Below, piece by piece: positions 22,911 through 31,105 of a stretch of DNA of 64,000 nt. Where the stretch lies: assembly GCF_001514195.1 (NCBI RefSeq), contig NZ_KQ948736.1:1-64000 (forward strand), written 5' to 3'. Position 1 is the stretch's first letter. Each line of letters starts with the position of its first letter. The position numbers and the translations under genes are program-made. A model generated the notes under the pieces. It was not told the origin of the DNA and did no database searches. It saw nothing but the letters and a program-made list of their open reading frames with translations. Source of the DNA: Streptomyces griseorubiginosus (GTDB lineage: Bacteria > Actinomycetota > Actinomycetes > Streptomycetales > Streptomycetaceae).

Positions 22911-23963
22911 TCACCGCCGAACGGCCGCGGGAACCGGTGAGAGGCCGGACGCAACGACCGACGGCTGTTCCGGCAGATCACCACTGAGCAGCGCGGCGCC
23001 CAACGGGGTGAGGGTGTGGACGACATGGGCGCCGACGCGCCGGCTGTGCGCGAGGTCGATCTCGCGCAGGGCGGCGACGTGTTCGCTCGCCGACGGGGCC
23101 GAGATGCCCAGGCGCCGGGCGATCTCCCCCGTGGTCGCGGTGGATTCCAGGCATGTCAGGACCCGGGAGCGGGTTCGTCCGATCACGGTGGCCAGGGCCT
23201 CGGCTCGCTTGTCACGCGTTGCCTGCGGCGCCCAGGTCGCGGGATGAGCGACGGGGTAGGCGAGGACCTGCGGCAGGGTGGGATCGGCCAGCGCGATGGG
23301 TGTGTTCCAGCAGAAGTGCGAGGGGATCAGCCGCACTCCGCGTCCGCCGAGGTGCAGGTCCCGGTCCTCCGGGTAGCGCACGTGCAGCACGGGAGGACGC
23401 CAGACCATCAACGGGCGGAAGGAGTCCAGCAGTCCGTGGACTCCGTGATCGCACAGCGTGCGCGTACGCAGGGCCCGGTCGGCCTCGGTGGTCCTGGCTG
23501 TCCCGGTCCAGTCCGGCGCCACGATCGTGCGGTGCACGAGCCGGAACGCCGTCGCGACCTCCGCCATCGCCGTCCGGTCCCCCGCGCCGAGATCGTGCGC
23601 CCAGCGCGGCAGCCTGTGGGTCCCGGCCAAGCGATTCAGTTCTTGGCGCAGCCGTGACCGGGGGGTGGCCCGCAGTTCCTCCATCGCGGACTCGAGACCG
23701 TCTGCCGAGGCGTCGGGTGTCAGGAAATCCGGCCAATAGCCCGCCGTGGCCGGGGCGAGGACGGAAAGCATCCTGGCCGTTCCCGCCAGTCCCTTCGCGG
23801 AAAGTCCGGCCCGAGCGGCGCGCCGCCAGTGACCGTAGACGGGCAGGCCTCGCCGCGACGCGCTCAACTGGTGCAGGCTCAGCAAGGTCTCCCACACCGG
23901 GTCCGGCTCACGCGCCAGGTGAACGCGTGCCAGGTCTGCGGCTGTGAAGTGAATACGCAGCAT
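22911..23963 (-). CDS. ArsR-like winged-helix transcriptional regulator with long N-terminal domain
   Basis: A 350-residue regulator. The DNA-binding part is at the C-terminal end, about residues 255-335 (TRSRVLTCLESTATTGEIAR, LGISAPSASEHVAALREIDL, HTLTPLGAALL), an ArsR-type winged helix. The N-terminal 240 residues (LRIHFTAADLARVHLAREPD, WETLLSLHQL) resemble the DUF5937-type sensory domain of large Streptomyces ArsR proteins. No cysteine metal site is evident. Start ATG at 23963 follows GGGGGATGAACA. It is divergent from the LysR gene at 24137, with a 173-bp AT-richer intergenic region; the target genes are unknown. Confidence 0.82.
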   Translation of the reverse strand: MLRIHFTAADLARVHLAREPDPVWETLLSLHQLSASRRGLPVYGHWRRAARAGLSAKGLAGTARMLSVLAPATAGYWPDFLTPDASADGLESAMEELRATPRSRLRQELNRLAGTHRLPRWAHDLGAGDRTAMAEVATAFRLVHRTIVAPDWTGTARTTEADRALRTRTLCDHGVHGLLDSFRPLMVWRPPVLHVRYPEDRDLHLGGRGVRLIPSHFCWNTPIALADPTLPQVLAYPVAHPATWAPQATRDKRAEALATVIGRTRSRVLTCLESTATTGEIARRLGISAPSASEHVAALREIDLAHSRRVGAHVVHTLTPLGAALLSGDLPEQPSVVASGLSPVPAAVRR

Positions 23964-24136
23964 TGTTCATCCCCCGATTCCCACCGCTACGGCCGACCGT
24001 GCCGGTGGTCATTCCGGACGGTGCGGCGGTTTTCCAGGGTGGCACGAAGAAGATCCGCCCAACGGGGAGCAGGCGATGAGAGTATGGGCCCGATCGATGC
24101 AGGATTCGCTATGACCGCAGGTTGAGGACGTGGGCG

Positions 24137-25078
24137 GTGCCTGATCCGGGGGGAACGGCGGAGCCGAGCCTGCATCAACTGCGGCTCTTTCTGGCGCTGG
24201 GCGAGGAGTTGCACTTCGGCAGGGCCGCAGCGCGATTGCACATATCCCAGCCGACGCTGAGCCGCCAGATCCAGGACCTGGAGAGGCGGCTGGGTGTCCC
24301 GCTGTTCTCACGCGACAGCCGTAGTGTCACGCTCACCGACGCGGGCCGTGCCCTGGTCGACGAGGCGCGGGCGACGGTGGAAGCGATGGATCGACTGCGG
24401 GTCAGCGCCGGCCAGTGGGCCCGCACACTCTCCGCGCACGTGGTCGTGGGGACGGTCGGAGCCGAGGCCGCCATGCCCTACACCCACGCGATCCTCGAGC
24501 ACCTGCGCACAGTGCATCCGGCACTCACGGTGGAGATCCGAACCCTCAGCTTCGCCGAACACCTGGTCCGGTTGCTCTCCGGCGACATCGACGTCGCCTT
24601 CCTGCGGCCCCCTGTGCCCGCCGGCGTCGAACTCCTGGAACTGGCAACCGAGCCGCGCATAGCCTGTCTGGCCGCCGACGACCCTCTGACCCGACGGCCC
24701 ACGCTGTCGCTCGCCGACCTCGGCGAGCGGGTCTTCGTGGACGTCCCTCCTGAAGTGCCCCGTGTGTGGTGGGACTTCTGGGCGGTGGACCCGCGCCCGG
24801 ACGGCAGACGGGTACGCTACGGCCCCGTCGTCTCCGACATGGAGGGGCTGCTGCACACGGTCGCCTCGGGACAGGGGATCTGCTTTCTGCCCGCGGCGGC
24901 CCGTGAGCTCTTCCCGCGCCCGGGTGTGCGCTACGTCGACGTGATGGACCTGTCCCCGACGGTGTCGGCCCTCGGCTGGCCGACCGGACACCGAGACCGC
25001 CCGGCCGTTCGAGCCGTACGCGAGGCCGCAACCGCCGCGATGTCCGCGGCCCGCTGGAAGCAACGGCCGCCCCTCTGA
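24137..25078 (+). CDS. LysR-family transcriptional regulator
   Basis: A 313-residue LysR regulator. The N-terminal winged helix is LHQLRLFLALGEELHFGRAA, ARLHISQPTLSRQIQDLERR, and LGVPLFSRDSRSVTLTDAGR; the effector-binding domain runs from about residue 95 (VVVGTVGAEAAMPYTHAILE). The GTG at 24137 is preferred because GAGGACG precedes it; an in-frame TTG at 24122 overlaps that site. Divergent from the ArsR-like regulator gene, which it may control together with its own gene. No enzyme-coding gene directly adjoins, so its effector is unclear. Confidence 0.88.
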   Translation: MPDPGGTAEPSLHQLRLFLALGEELHFGRAAARLHISQPTLSRQIQDLERRLGVPLFSRDSRSVTLTDAGRALVDEARATVEAMDRLRVSAGQWARTLSAHVVVGTVGAEAAMPYTHAILEHLRTVHPALTVEIRTLSFAEHLVRLLSGDIDVAFLRPPVPAGVELLELATEPRIACLAADDPLTRRPTLSLADLGERVFVDVPPEVPRVWWDFWAVDPRPDGRRVRYGPVVSDMEGLLHTVASGQGICFLPAAARELFPRPGVRYVDVMDLSPTVSALGWPTGHRDRPAVRAVREAATAAMSAARWKQRPPL

Positions 25079-25224
25079 ACCACCCCCGGCCCACCGCACC
25101 GGCCCCTGCCGGGACAGCGACGTGTTCGTCACGCGCACGAGGAGCAACTACGCGCCAGGTCTGCGGCGCGGGCAGCGCAGGCGCGGTCGTCCTGTCGCTG
25201 CCGACACGCGGGCTTGTCAACCCG

Positions 25225-25770
25225 TTACTGGCCCTGGTCGAGCGGCGAGTCGATCCTGAAGCATGCCGACTGAAGCTCATCGGGCGCACTCACCGGTTCC
25301 GCGAAGAGTTGGAAATCCCGGTGCCGGATGAAGCGATCGGGGAATTTCACCGAGCGGAACGAAGCTTGGTTCGGATCGATTTCCGCCCTTTCGAGTACGA
25401 ATGTCGAATCCTCGCGCACTTCGGCGGCCACGGCAGGATCCTCGATCCCTTCGAAGAACTTGCTGTGGATACGAAAATCGTCGAACGTCGCGATTCGCAG
25501 ACAGAATCCCAGGGGAGGAGCGGCACGCAACAACCGCCCTTTCACCCCGAAATCCAGGTTCGGCCCGTCCCAGGTGAAGGTGGCGTCAGCACGGTCGGCG
25601 TCGGTCTCGATCTTGGCGATGTCAACGAGACCGCCATGGTCGATGACGAAGAACTCCGGGAAATTGTTCGAAAACAGCGAGAATCTGCTCGCGGCCATGA
25701 TGTCCTCCGCTCGACGACGCACTTTCTCACTCGGCTCTCCGAACACGACTGAGGGCGCTGTGTTCATCAT
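25225..25770 (-). CDS. Stand-alone AbfB-like (CBM42/beta-trefoil) domain protein
   Basis: A 181-residue protein without signal peptide. The C-terminal part, FRSVKFPDRFIRHRDFQLFA then SACFRIDSPLD, matches AbfB (arabinose-binding) domains, whose subdomains read 'S-x-R-S-x-N-x-P-x-R-Y-I-R-H-x-N-x-x-L'. The N-terminal half (SRFSLFSNNFPEFFVIDHGG) looks like a related but degenerate beta-trefoil lobe. No enzyme domain is attached. Codon third positions are clearly less GC-rich than in flanking genes, suggesting acquisition. The start is 25770 or the second ATG at 25767, both behind GAAAGGCG. The role could be carbohydrate or toxin-like binding; unknown. Confidence 0.65.
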   Translation of the reverse strand: MMNTAPSVVFGEPSEKVRRRAEDIMAASRFSLFSNNFPEFFVIDHGGLVDIAKIETDADRADATFTWDGPNLDFGVKGRLLRAAPPLGFCLRIATFDDFRIHSKFFEGIEDPAVAAEVREDSTFVLERAEIDPNQASFRSVKFPDRFIRHRDFQLFAEPVSAPDELQSACFRIDSPLDQGQ

Positions 25771-26106
25771 GCGCCTTTCAGGGAGCCCCCGCCACTGCTC
25801 CGCCTTCCCAAACGTTGCCAATCCAATTGAAGGGGAATCCTTTTGGGCGACAGGGAAAATCCACGAACAGCCCAGTACGCAGGCCGTGTCGCCGACTCCG
25901 AGGGCTTCGGAAGGCCGACCACGGCCGGGAGCAGTTGGCCGTCTGCGGACAGCGCCCACCACGAGACACACCAGCGCGCGCAGGGGCCGCACCCACGCTT
26001 TGGGATCCATGTCGCGCCGGCCCGGGAGACACGGCCCTTGCCCATCCAGGCGGTCGCCTTCCCTCGGCCCCGACGAGTTCCGGAGGAGAAACGCTCGCAA
26101 CGCAGC

Positions 26107-26366
26107 GAGGGCCTCTGCTCGCGCGCGGTCGAGAACCAGCCGGTCGGCACGACGATCGCCCTCGGCCGAGTGAGCCCGGGTCAGGGACGGGCCGTGCTGG
26201 TGGAGTTCTCCCGGCAGACCGGCCTGTCGCTGTGTCAGGTGGCCGAACTGTTCGTGGACCGGGGGCTCAACGGGCAGATCCCCCGCGGACGTCCACCCCC
26301 TCCTGGAGGACACCCTCGAGAAGCACGGGCACACTCACCGCGCCGCAGCTCCTCGCTTCCCTCACG
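26107..26366 (+). pseudogene. Remnant of an ANTAR-domain (RNA-binding antiterminator) gene, frameshifted
   Basis: Frame 1 reads SRAVENQPVGTTIALGRVSP and VLVEFSRQTGLSLCQVAELF up to FVDRGLNGQI, the look of an ANTAR domain (pre-helix, then 'S-Q-x-T-N-x-K-L-R-D-V-A-E-x-V-V'). The expected continuation, PADVHPLLEDTLEKH, is in the next frame. The switch falls at the run of five C near 26279-26283; four C would restore the frame. No start codon with ribosome site is evident and the N-terminal part is missing, so this is a decayed fragment rather than a coding gene. The family assignment comes from pattern recognition over about 60 residues. Confidence 0.5.
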
Positions 26367-27411
26367 CACCCAGTGCCCGTGCCAGCAGCATCACGCGGTT
26401 GTTCGTCGAGGTCTTGGTGAAGATCGACTTCAGGTGGTCCTGGACGGTGTGTTCGGAGAGGCACAGGCGGTGGGCCACCGTGTGGCTGTCGCCGCCCTTG
26501 GCCAGGTGGTGGAGTACGTCCACCTCGCGGGGGCTCAGGGCGAAGCACCTGGCGAAGAGGGCGAGCCGTTCCGCCGGGCAGGTCTCCTCCAGCGTGACGG
26601 CGATGCTGTGTCGGCGATCCGTGGGCATCACGTCGGCGATGCGGGCGGCGCTCAGCGTCAGCCACAGGCCGTCCGCGAGGTGGAGCCGGGAGCGCGGGGG
26701 GTGGGTGTCGACGCCCGCCTCGACGGCGAGTAACTGGGCGGCGACGTCGTACACGCACGCGTGCATCGCCGCGCGGCCGTGTCCGGGTGGCACCAGTCGG
26801 CTCAGGCAGGCGGAGGTGGCCGGTGTCTGGGCGAGTACCCGCAGATCGTGGTCGAGCAGCAGGGCCAGCGGACTCTGCAGCCGCGCGTGCGGCGGTCGTA
26901 CGACGAAGGTCTCCGCCTGGGCGCGACGCAGGGCCGCCGTCACCGGAGCGGTCAGGCGGGCCAGGCAGGCGGCCTCGGCGGCGGTGAAGGGGCGGTCGCG
27001 CCGGTACAGGTCGAGGTGACCCCAGCAGCCGAAGCGGTCCTTGAAGACCAGCGAGGCGATGTCCCGGATGCCGTAGTCGCACAGCGCCTCGCGCCACAGG
27101 CGGCTGACGGCGGGGTCGGGGAGCCGGCTGAGCAGGGCCACGCGGTCGAGTGTCGTCCAGCGGTTGGCCGAGGTCAGGTATGCGAGACGGGTCGTCCTCG
27201 GCAGTTCCGGCGACCACGGCACGTCGGCGACGGAGCAGGAGCCCACCGTGGTCTCGGGGTCGGTCAGGGGGAAGCCGTAGGCGTCGAAGCCGATGGTGGT
27301 CCGCAGTTCGCCGAGGAGCCGTTCGCGCAGGGTCCGGGAGTCGCCGCCCGCCTCACAGAGACGGACGATCCGCTCGTACGACCTCGCGTACGGGACGAGA
27401 GGCAGGGCCAT
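26362..27411 (-). CDS. LuxR-type helix-turn-helix regulator
   Basis: A 349-residue regulator. The C-terminal LuxR helix-turn-helix is complete: CFALSPREVDVLHHLAKGGD, SHTVAHRLCLSEHTVQDHLK, SIFTKTSTNNRVML. The N-terminal portion (about residues 20-200) looks like a GAF-like sensor (LLGELRTTIGFDAYGFPLTD, FGCWGHLDLYRRDRPFTAAE). There is no receiver domain, so it is not a two-component response regulator. I chose the ATG at 27411: it has no Shine-Dalgarno, but TACGCT lies 6 nt upstream (27418-27423), indicating a leaderless mRNA. Its 3' end overlaps the ANTAR relic. The secreted protein gene at 27525 is divergent and a possible target. Confidence 0.85.
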   Translation of the reverse strand: MALPLVPYARSYERIVRLCEAGGDSRTLRERLLGELRTTIGFDAYGFPLTDPETTVGSCSVADVPWSPELPRTTRLAYLTSANRWTTLDRVALLSRLPDPAVSRLWREALCDYGIRDIASLVFKDRFGCWGHLDLYRRDRPFTAAEAACLARLTAPVTAALRRAQAETFVVRPPHARLQSPLALLLDHDLRVLAQTPATSACLSRLVPPGHGRAAMHACVYDVAAQLLAVEAGVDTHPPRSRLHLADGLWLTLSAARIADVMPTDRRHSIAVTLEETCPAERLALFARCFALSPREVDVLHHLAKGGDSHTVAHRLCLSEHTVQDHLKSIFTKTSTNNRVMLLARALGA

Positions 27412-27524
27412 GATTCGAGCGTACGTCGCGATTCCCCACATTTCAGGGATGGGCCGCGCTCCCTGCCAGGTCAAGCATGGGAGGCATGAGCACACGTCGG
27501 AAGGCAGCGACCGAGGAGCCACCG

Positions 27525-27947
27525 ATGAGAACGACGTCGAGAACCCAGACCGTCCTGGCCGCCGCCACGCTCTGCGCCGCGGCCGCGCTCGCGACGGCCG
27601 CCCCGGTCGGGGCGCAGCCCGCGCAGGTTCCCCGGGCGACCCAGTCGAGCACCGTGTACGCGTGGATCGACGGCTGGGGCGGCGGCACGGTCACCAGCCG
27701 ACCCGCCGGGATCAGTTGCCATACGACCGCCTGGGACCCGTACAGCTCCGAGGAACCGCCGCCGAACTCCACCGGCCCCTGCTCGGCGAGCTTCCCGGTC
27801 GGCACGACCGTCACCTTCACCGCGACGCCCGACCCGGGTTCCGCCGTCAACGGCGGCCCGGACCCGGCCTCACTGACCGTGCGGTCCGGCTACAACGCCG
27901 TGTGGGCCATGTTCTGCCCGACGGACGGTCTCTGCTCCGCCGGGTGA
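27525..27947 (+). CDS. Small secreted protein with one InlB B-like repeat domain
   Basis: A 140-residue precursor. The signal peptide is clear (TQTVLAAATLCAAAALATAA, cleavage near VGAQPA). The mature part has GGGTVTSRPAGISC, CSASFPVGTTVTFTATPDPG and GYNAVWAMF, the three-strand pattern of the divergent InlB B-repeat ('G-x-V-x-x-x-P-x-G-I-x-C ... C-S-A-x-F-x-x-G-T-x-V-T-L-T-A'). Usually these occur in arrays within large surface proteins; a single secreted copy is unusual. Four Cys suggest two disulfides. The ATG at 27525 follows CCGAGGAGCC; the upstream ATG at 27486 would put a charged extension before the signal peptide. Confidence 0.7.
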   Translation: MRTTSRTQTVLAAATLCAAAALATAAPVGAQPAQVPRATQSSTVYAWIDGWGGGTVTSRPAGISCHTTAWDPYSSEEPPPNSTGPCSASFPVGTTVTFTATPDPGSAVNGGPDPASLTVRSGYNAVWAMFCPTDGLCSAG

Positions 27948-28036
27948 CCGCACCTGTCCGGGCGGCTCCGCGGCCCTTCGGCCGGTGCGCCGACACATCC
28001 CTGTCCACGAAGATCGACTGATCTGGGAGGAATCTC

Positions 28037-29161
28037 ATGCCCGTCACCGTGCAAGACCACCGAATACCCCACGAGTCCACCGTCCCCGCGAACATGGGAC
28101 AGGTCGTCGAACTCTTCGTGCGCGAGCGCGACGGCACGTCACTCGGCCACCTGGACGAGCGCACGGCCGTCCTGATGCTTCACGGCCGCAGCGTTCCGGT
28201 GCTCGCGGGCTTCGATCTCGATTTCAAGTCGTACAGCTGGGCCGATGCGCTGGCCAGGGCCGGTTACGACGTCTTCATGATGGATCTCCAGGGCTCGGGG
28301 CTGTCACCGCGGCCGAAGATGGACGACCCTCGTAACGTCAACCCCGCCCAGCAGAACCTTCTGAAGCCGAGGCCTCCGGGTTTCACGCCCGGCCCGCCGA
28401 ACTATCCGTTCCAGCTGACCAACTCGATCAGCGACCGGGACGACCTGAACGCCGTGGTGGACTGGATCATTCGCGAGCAGGGGGTGAAGAAGGTCGCCTT
28501 CATCGGCTGGTCCGCGGCCGCGTTCACCATGGGGCCGTACGCGGTCAGGAACCCGAGCAAGGTGTCGAGCCTGTTCCTGCTGGCGCCGATCTTCCCGCCC
28601 GAGGGCACGTCGAACGCCCCCGACCCGTTGCCGCAGCCCGGCTTCCCGATGTTCGTGAGCACGAAAGCCGGAACCTGGAACGGGTGGGGCAACGAGGTGC
28701 ACTGCGAGGGGCAGCGCGAAGATGAGATGCAGGACAAGGTGTGGGACGCGATCATGAAAAGCGATCCCGTGGGCAGCACGTGGGGGCCTGTCGGTGAAGG
28801 GCGCAATCGCATCAGGAACTTCGTCCGGTGGGGCTGGAACAAGACCACCGCGGCGCAGGACGTCGTCCTCGGCGACAGCGTGCCGGTCCTCATCGCGTAC
28901 GGGGAGTACGACAGGCAGGCGAACACGTCGAGCGAAGATCCGGAACTCAACTTCTCGGTCCCCGCGCTCTACAACGCCATCGCCGGCGGCCACAAGCTGA
29001 TGGTCAAACTGGACTGCGCAGGCCATTCCGTGGTGTGGGAGATCCAGCACAACAACGTGCACAACCTCTCGAAGCACTGGCTCAAGCACCTGAAGGTCGA
29101 CGGCAAGTCCAACGGCATCTTCGACATGAACACCAACGGCGACATCAGCCCGGCTCCATAG
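28037..29161 (+). CDS. Alpha/beta hydrolase
   Basis: A 374-residue alpha/beta hydrolase without signal peptide. The oxyanion strand is VLMLHGRSVPVLAGFDLDFK, the nucleophile elbow VAFIGWSAAAF (Ser in G-W-S-A-A, lacking the second Gly of the usual G-x-S-x-G), the probable acid lies in VLIAYGEYDRQAN and the catalytic His in LDCAGHSVVWEI. The last residues (SNGIFDMNTNGDISPAP) are a short non-conserved tail. The ATG at 28037 follows GGGAGGAATCTC. Start codon 90 bp downstream of the secreted protein gene; co-transcription is possible. Substrate unknown; an epoxide hydrolase or haloalkane dehalogenase is disfavoured by the Ser nucleophile. Confidence 0.85.
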   Translation: MPVTVQDHRIPHESTVPANMGQVVELFVRERDGTSLGHLDERTAVLMLHGRSVPVLAGFDLDFKSYSWADALARAGYDVFMMDLQGSGLSPRPKMDDPRNVNPAQQNLLKPRPPGFTPGPPNYPFQLTNSISDRDDLNAVVDWIIREQGVKKVAFIGWSAAAFTMGPYAVRNPSKVSSLFLLAPIFPPEGTSNAPDPLPQPGFPMFVSTKAGTWNGWGNEVHCEGQREDEMQDKVWDAIMKSDPVGSTWGPVGEGRNRIRNFVRWGWNKTTAAQDVVLGDSVPVLIAYGEYDRQANTSSEDPELNFSVPALYNAIAGGHKLMVKLDCAGHSVVWEIQHNNVHNLSKHWLKHLKVDGKSNGIFDMNTNGDISPAP

Positions 29162-29496
29162 ACCGGGCTGCTGTGCCGACATCACTCAGGGACCCGGAAG
29201 CTGGGACTGGTTCAGCTCCCGGGCGACGGCCGGCACATGGAGATCCTCGCGGATGCCGACTTGGCGGGCCCCGTGGCGCCGCCTCGAATAAACAATCCCC
29301 GGCGGGACGGGATCCGCTCCCCCTTGCGCGTCGACCGGGGAGGAGCTCCCTCGCCTCTCCGCGACGCTTCATCCGGCCCTCACAGGCGGCACTCGCCCTC
29401 TGGACTTCCCGTCCGGCCAACGCTCGCCGTCAGCCGAACCGGAGGGACCTGCTCCGCTGCCGCCGACACGCCTCCTCAGGTCAGCGACCGCGCAGC
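29162..29496. other. Gap between convergent genes; nothing recognised
   Basis: 335 bp between the alpha/beta hydrolase and the leftward GH43-AbfB gene. No frame with coding bias, no strong perfect hairpin and no RNA gene seen. Confidence 0.5.
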
Positions 29497-30876
29497 TCAG
29501 GCCCAGGCGGCCACCGGCACGAACGAACTGTCCTGCCGGAAAAGCTCCGTCCCGTCCGTGCGGTCCACGCGGAGTTGGTAGTCGTAGTGGCGGAGGTAGC
29601 GGCCGGGGTAGTTGTACGACTCCCAGCGGATCGAGCCCGACGCCGTGCCCGTGCGGGCGATGAACGTCGCGTCCTTGGCGAAGGTCGAGGTGCCGTCGTT
29701 GGCGTCGAAGCGGGCGCGGAAGTCCCAGTGGCGGAGGTAGTTGCCGGAGGAGTCGCGGAAGGAGTAGCCGTTCGGGTCGGCGAGTCCCGCGACCACGGTG
29801 AAGGTGGACGCCGTCTTCTCGGCGGATGTGCTGGAGCCGGTCACCACCGGGAGGTTGAGCAGGGAGGACTGGTTCTGCCAGTACCGGGTGGTGTAGTTGG
29901 CCGACCGGAAGGAGCGCGTCACGTTCCTCGCCAGCGAAGGGCCGCCGGACACCGTCTCCTTGACCACCGTGAAGTGGCGGGCCGTGCCCGAGATCACCGG
30001 CAGTGCCGTCGGGGCCGACCAGGTGGCGAAGGTGTCGTAGCTGTCGCTGTAGTAGTAGCTGCCGTCGCCGTAGCCGTCGAAGAAGATCCGCCAGCCGCCG
30101 TTGTCGAGCTGGATCACCGACGGGCCCTCGCGGTAGCTGCCCCAGCCTGCCCAGTCGCCGGTTCTGGAGATCGTGTAGGGGCCGTTGAGCGAGGACGCCG
30201 TCGCGTACTCGATGTACTTCGTCGTCTCGTTCTTCGTGAACGCGTGATAGGTCGAGCCGGACTTCACGAGGTACGTGTCGATGTGGTTGGCGCCGATGCC
30301 GGACAGGGCCACCGGTGAACTCCAGGCCGTCAGAGCCGAGTTCGTCGCCCTGAGCCGGTATGGCGTGAAGATCCACTCGTTGCTGGTGAGCGAGCAGGAC
30401 ACGATGACGTTCACGCTGCCGTCGCTGTCGACGAACCACTCCGGCGCCCAGGCGCGGGACAGGTTGGCGATCGGCACCGTGTAGTCGTACAGGAAGGTCC
30501 AGTTGGCCCGGTCGGAGCTGCGGGCGAAGCCGATGGTGGTGCTGACGTCCTGCCAGGTGTGGGTGGTGTAGGTGAGGTAGTAGAAGCCGTCGGTGTGATT
30601 GAGGACGCTCGCGTCGCGGATCCTGTTGCTCGGCGGCGTGTAGGCGGAGGACTTCAGCAGCCGGAAGTCGGTGGCGTCGTCGGACTGGTAGACGTTCACC
30701 GTGCCGTCGTTGCTGTTGAGGAACGGCACGATCGTGTAGCGGGTGGCGGAGCCGCTGGGCGGGGCGGCGGCGAGGGCCGTGCCGGGCAGTTCGCCCACCA
30801 GGACGGCCGAGGCGGGCAGGGCGGCCATCGCGCGGAGCAGGGTGCGGCGGGACGGCGTGGGGGGACGTGTGGTCAC
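29497..30876 (-). CDS. Secreted GH43-type enzyme with C-terminal AbfB (CBM42-like) domain
   Basis: A 459-residue exported glycosidase. The N-terminus SRRTLLRAMAALPASAVLVG has the twin-arginine pattern (RR then hydrophobic helix, cleavage near ALAAA). The catalytic propeller (about residues 45-310) has candidate triad residues: Asp in RIRDASVLNHTDG, Asp in ANHIDTYLVKSG and Glu in GSYREGPSVIQLD, as in GH43. The last 150 residues form an AbfB arabinan-binding beta-trefoil: SFRSANYTTRYWQNQ, GYSFRDSSGNYLRHWDFRAR, WESYNYPGRYLRHYDYQLRV. It probably attacks arabinan or arabinoxylan side chains. The GTG at 30876 follows AAGGGAG. A perfect 17-bp interrupted palindrome lies 64 bp upstream. Confidence 0.85.
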   Translation of the reverse strand: MTTRPPTPSRRTLLRAMAALPASAVLVGELPGTALAAAPPSGSATRYTIVPFLNSNDGTVNVYQSDDATDFRLLKSSAYTPPSNRIRDASVLNHTDGFYYLTYTTHTWQDVSTTIGFARSSDRANWTFLYDYTVPIANLSRAWAPEWFVDSDGSVNVIVSCSLTSNEWIFTPYRLRATNSALTAWSSPVALSGIGANHIDTYLVKSGSTYHAFTKNETTKYIEYATASSLNGPYTISRTGDWAGWGSYREGPSVIQLDNGGWRIFFDGYGDGSYYYSDSYDTFATWSAPTALPVISGTARHFTVVKETVSGGPSLARNVTRSFRSANYTTRYWQNQSSLLNLPVVTGSSTSAEKTASTFTVVAGLADPNGYSFRDSSGNYLRHWDFRARFDANDGTSTFAKDATFIARTGTASGSIRWESYNYPGRYLRHYDYQLRVDRTDGTELFRQDSSFVPVAAWA

Positions 30877-30939
30877 GGGCGGCTCTCCCTTGAACAAGGA
30901 CGCGACGCCGGACATGGATGCGGCTCCACTGTCCGATAT

Positions 30940-30956
30940 CCCGAACAGAGTTCGGG
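30940..30956. promoter_or_regulatory. Palindrome CCCGAAC-AGA-GTTCGGG, probable operator
   Basis: Perfect 7-bp arms separated by AGA, 64-80 bp upstream of the GH43-AbfB start codon. CGAAC...GTTCG palindromes are typical of repressor sites controlling secreted hydrolases. No regulator gene adjoins, so the site would be recognised by an unlinked protein. Confidence 0.6.
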
Positions 30957-31105
30957 AAGTCGGTCAGACGGTAAGAGGGTGACCAGAGCACGTCAATCCC
31001 CTGGGTAACCCCTGTTGCGTACAACCCCCGTTCCGGCGAAGCGCTTTCCGACGTTACCGTTCAGTAGACGGCGTCGGCCCGTCCTGGAGCCCGGAGGTGT
31101 CCCGT

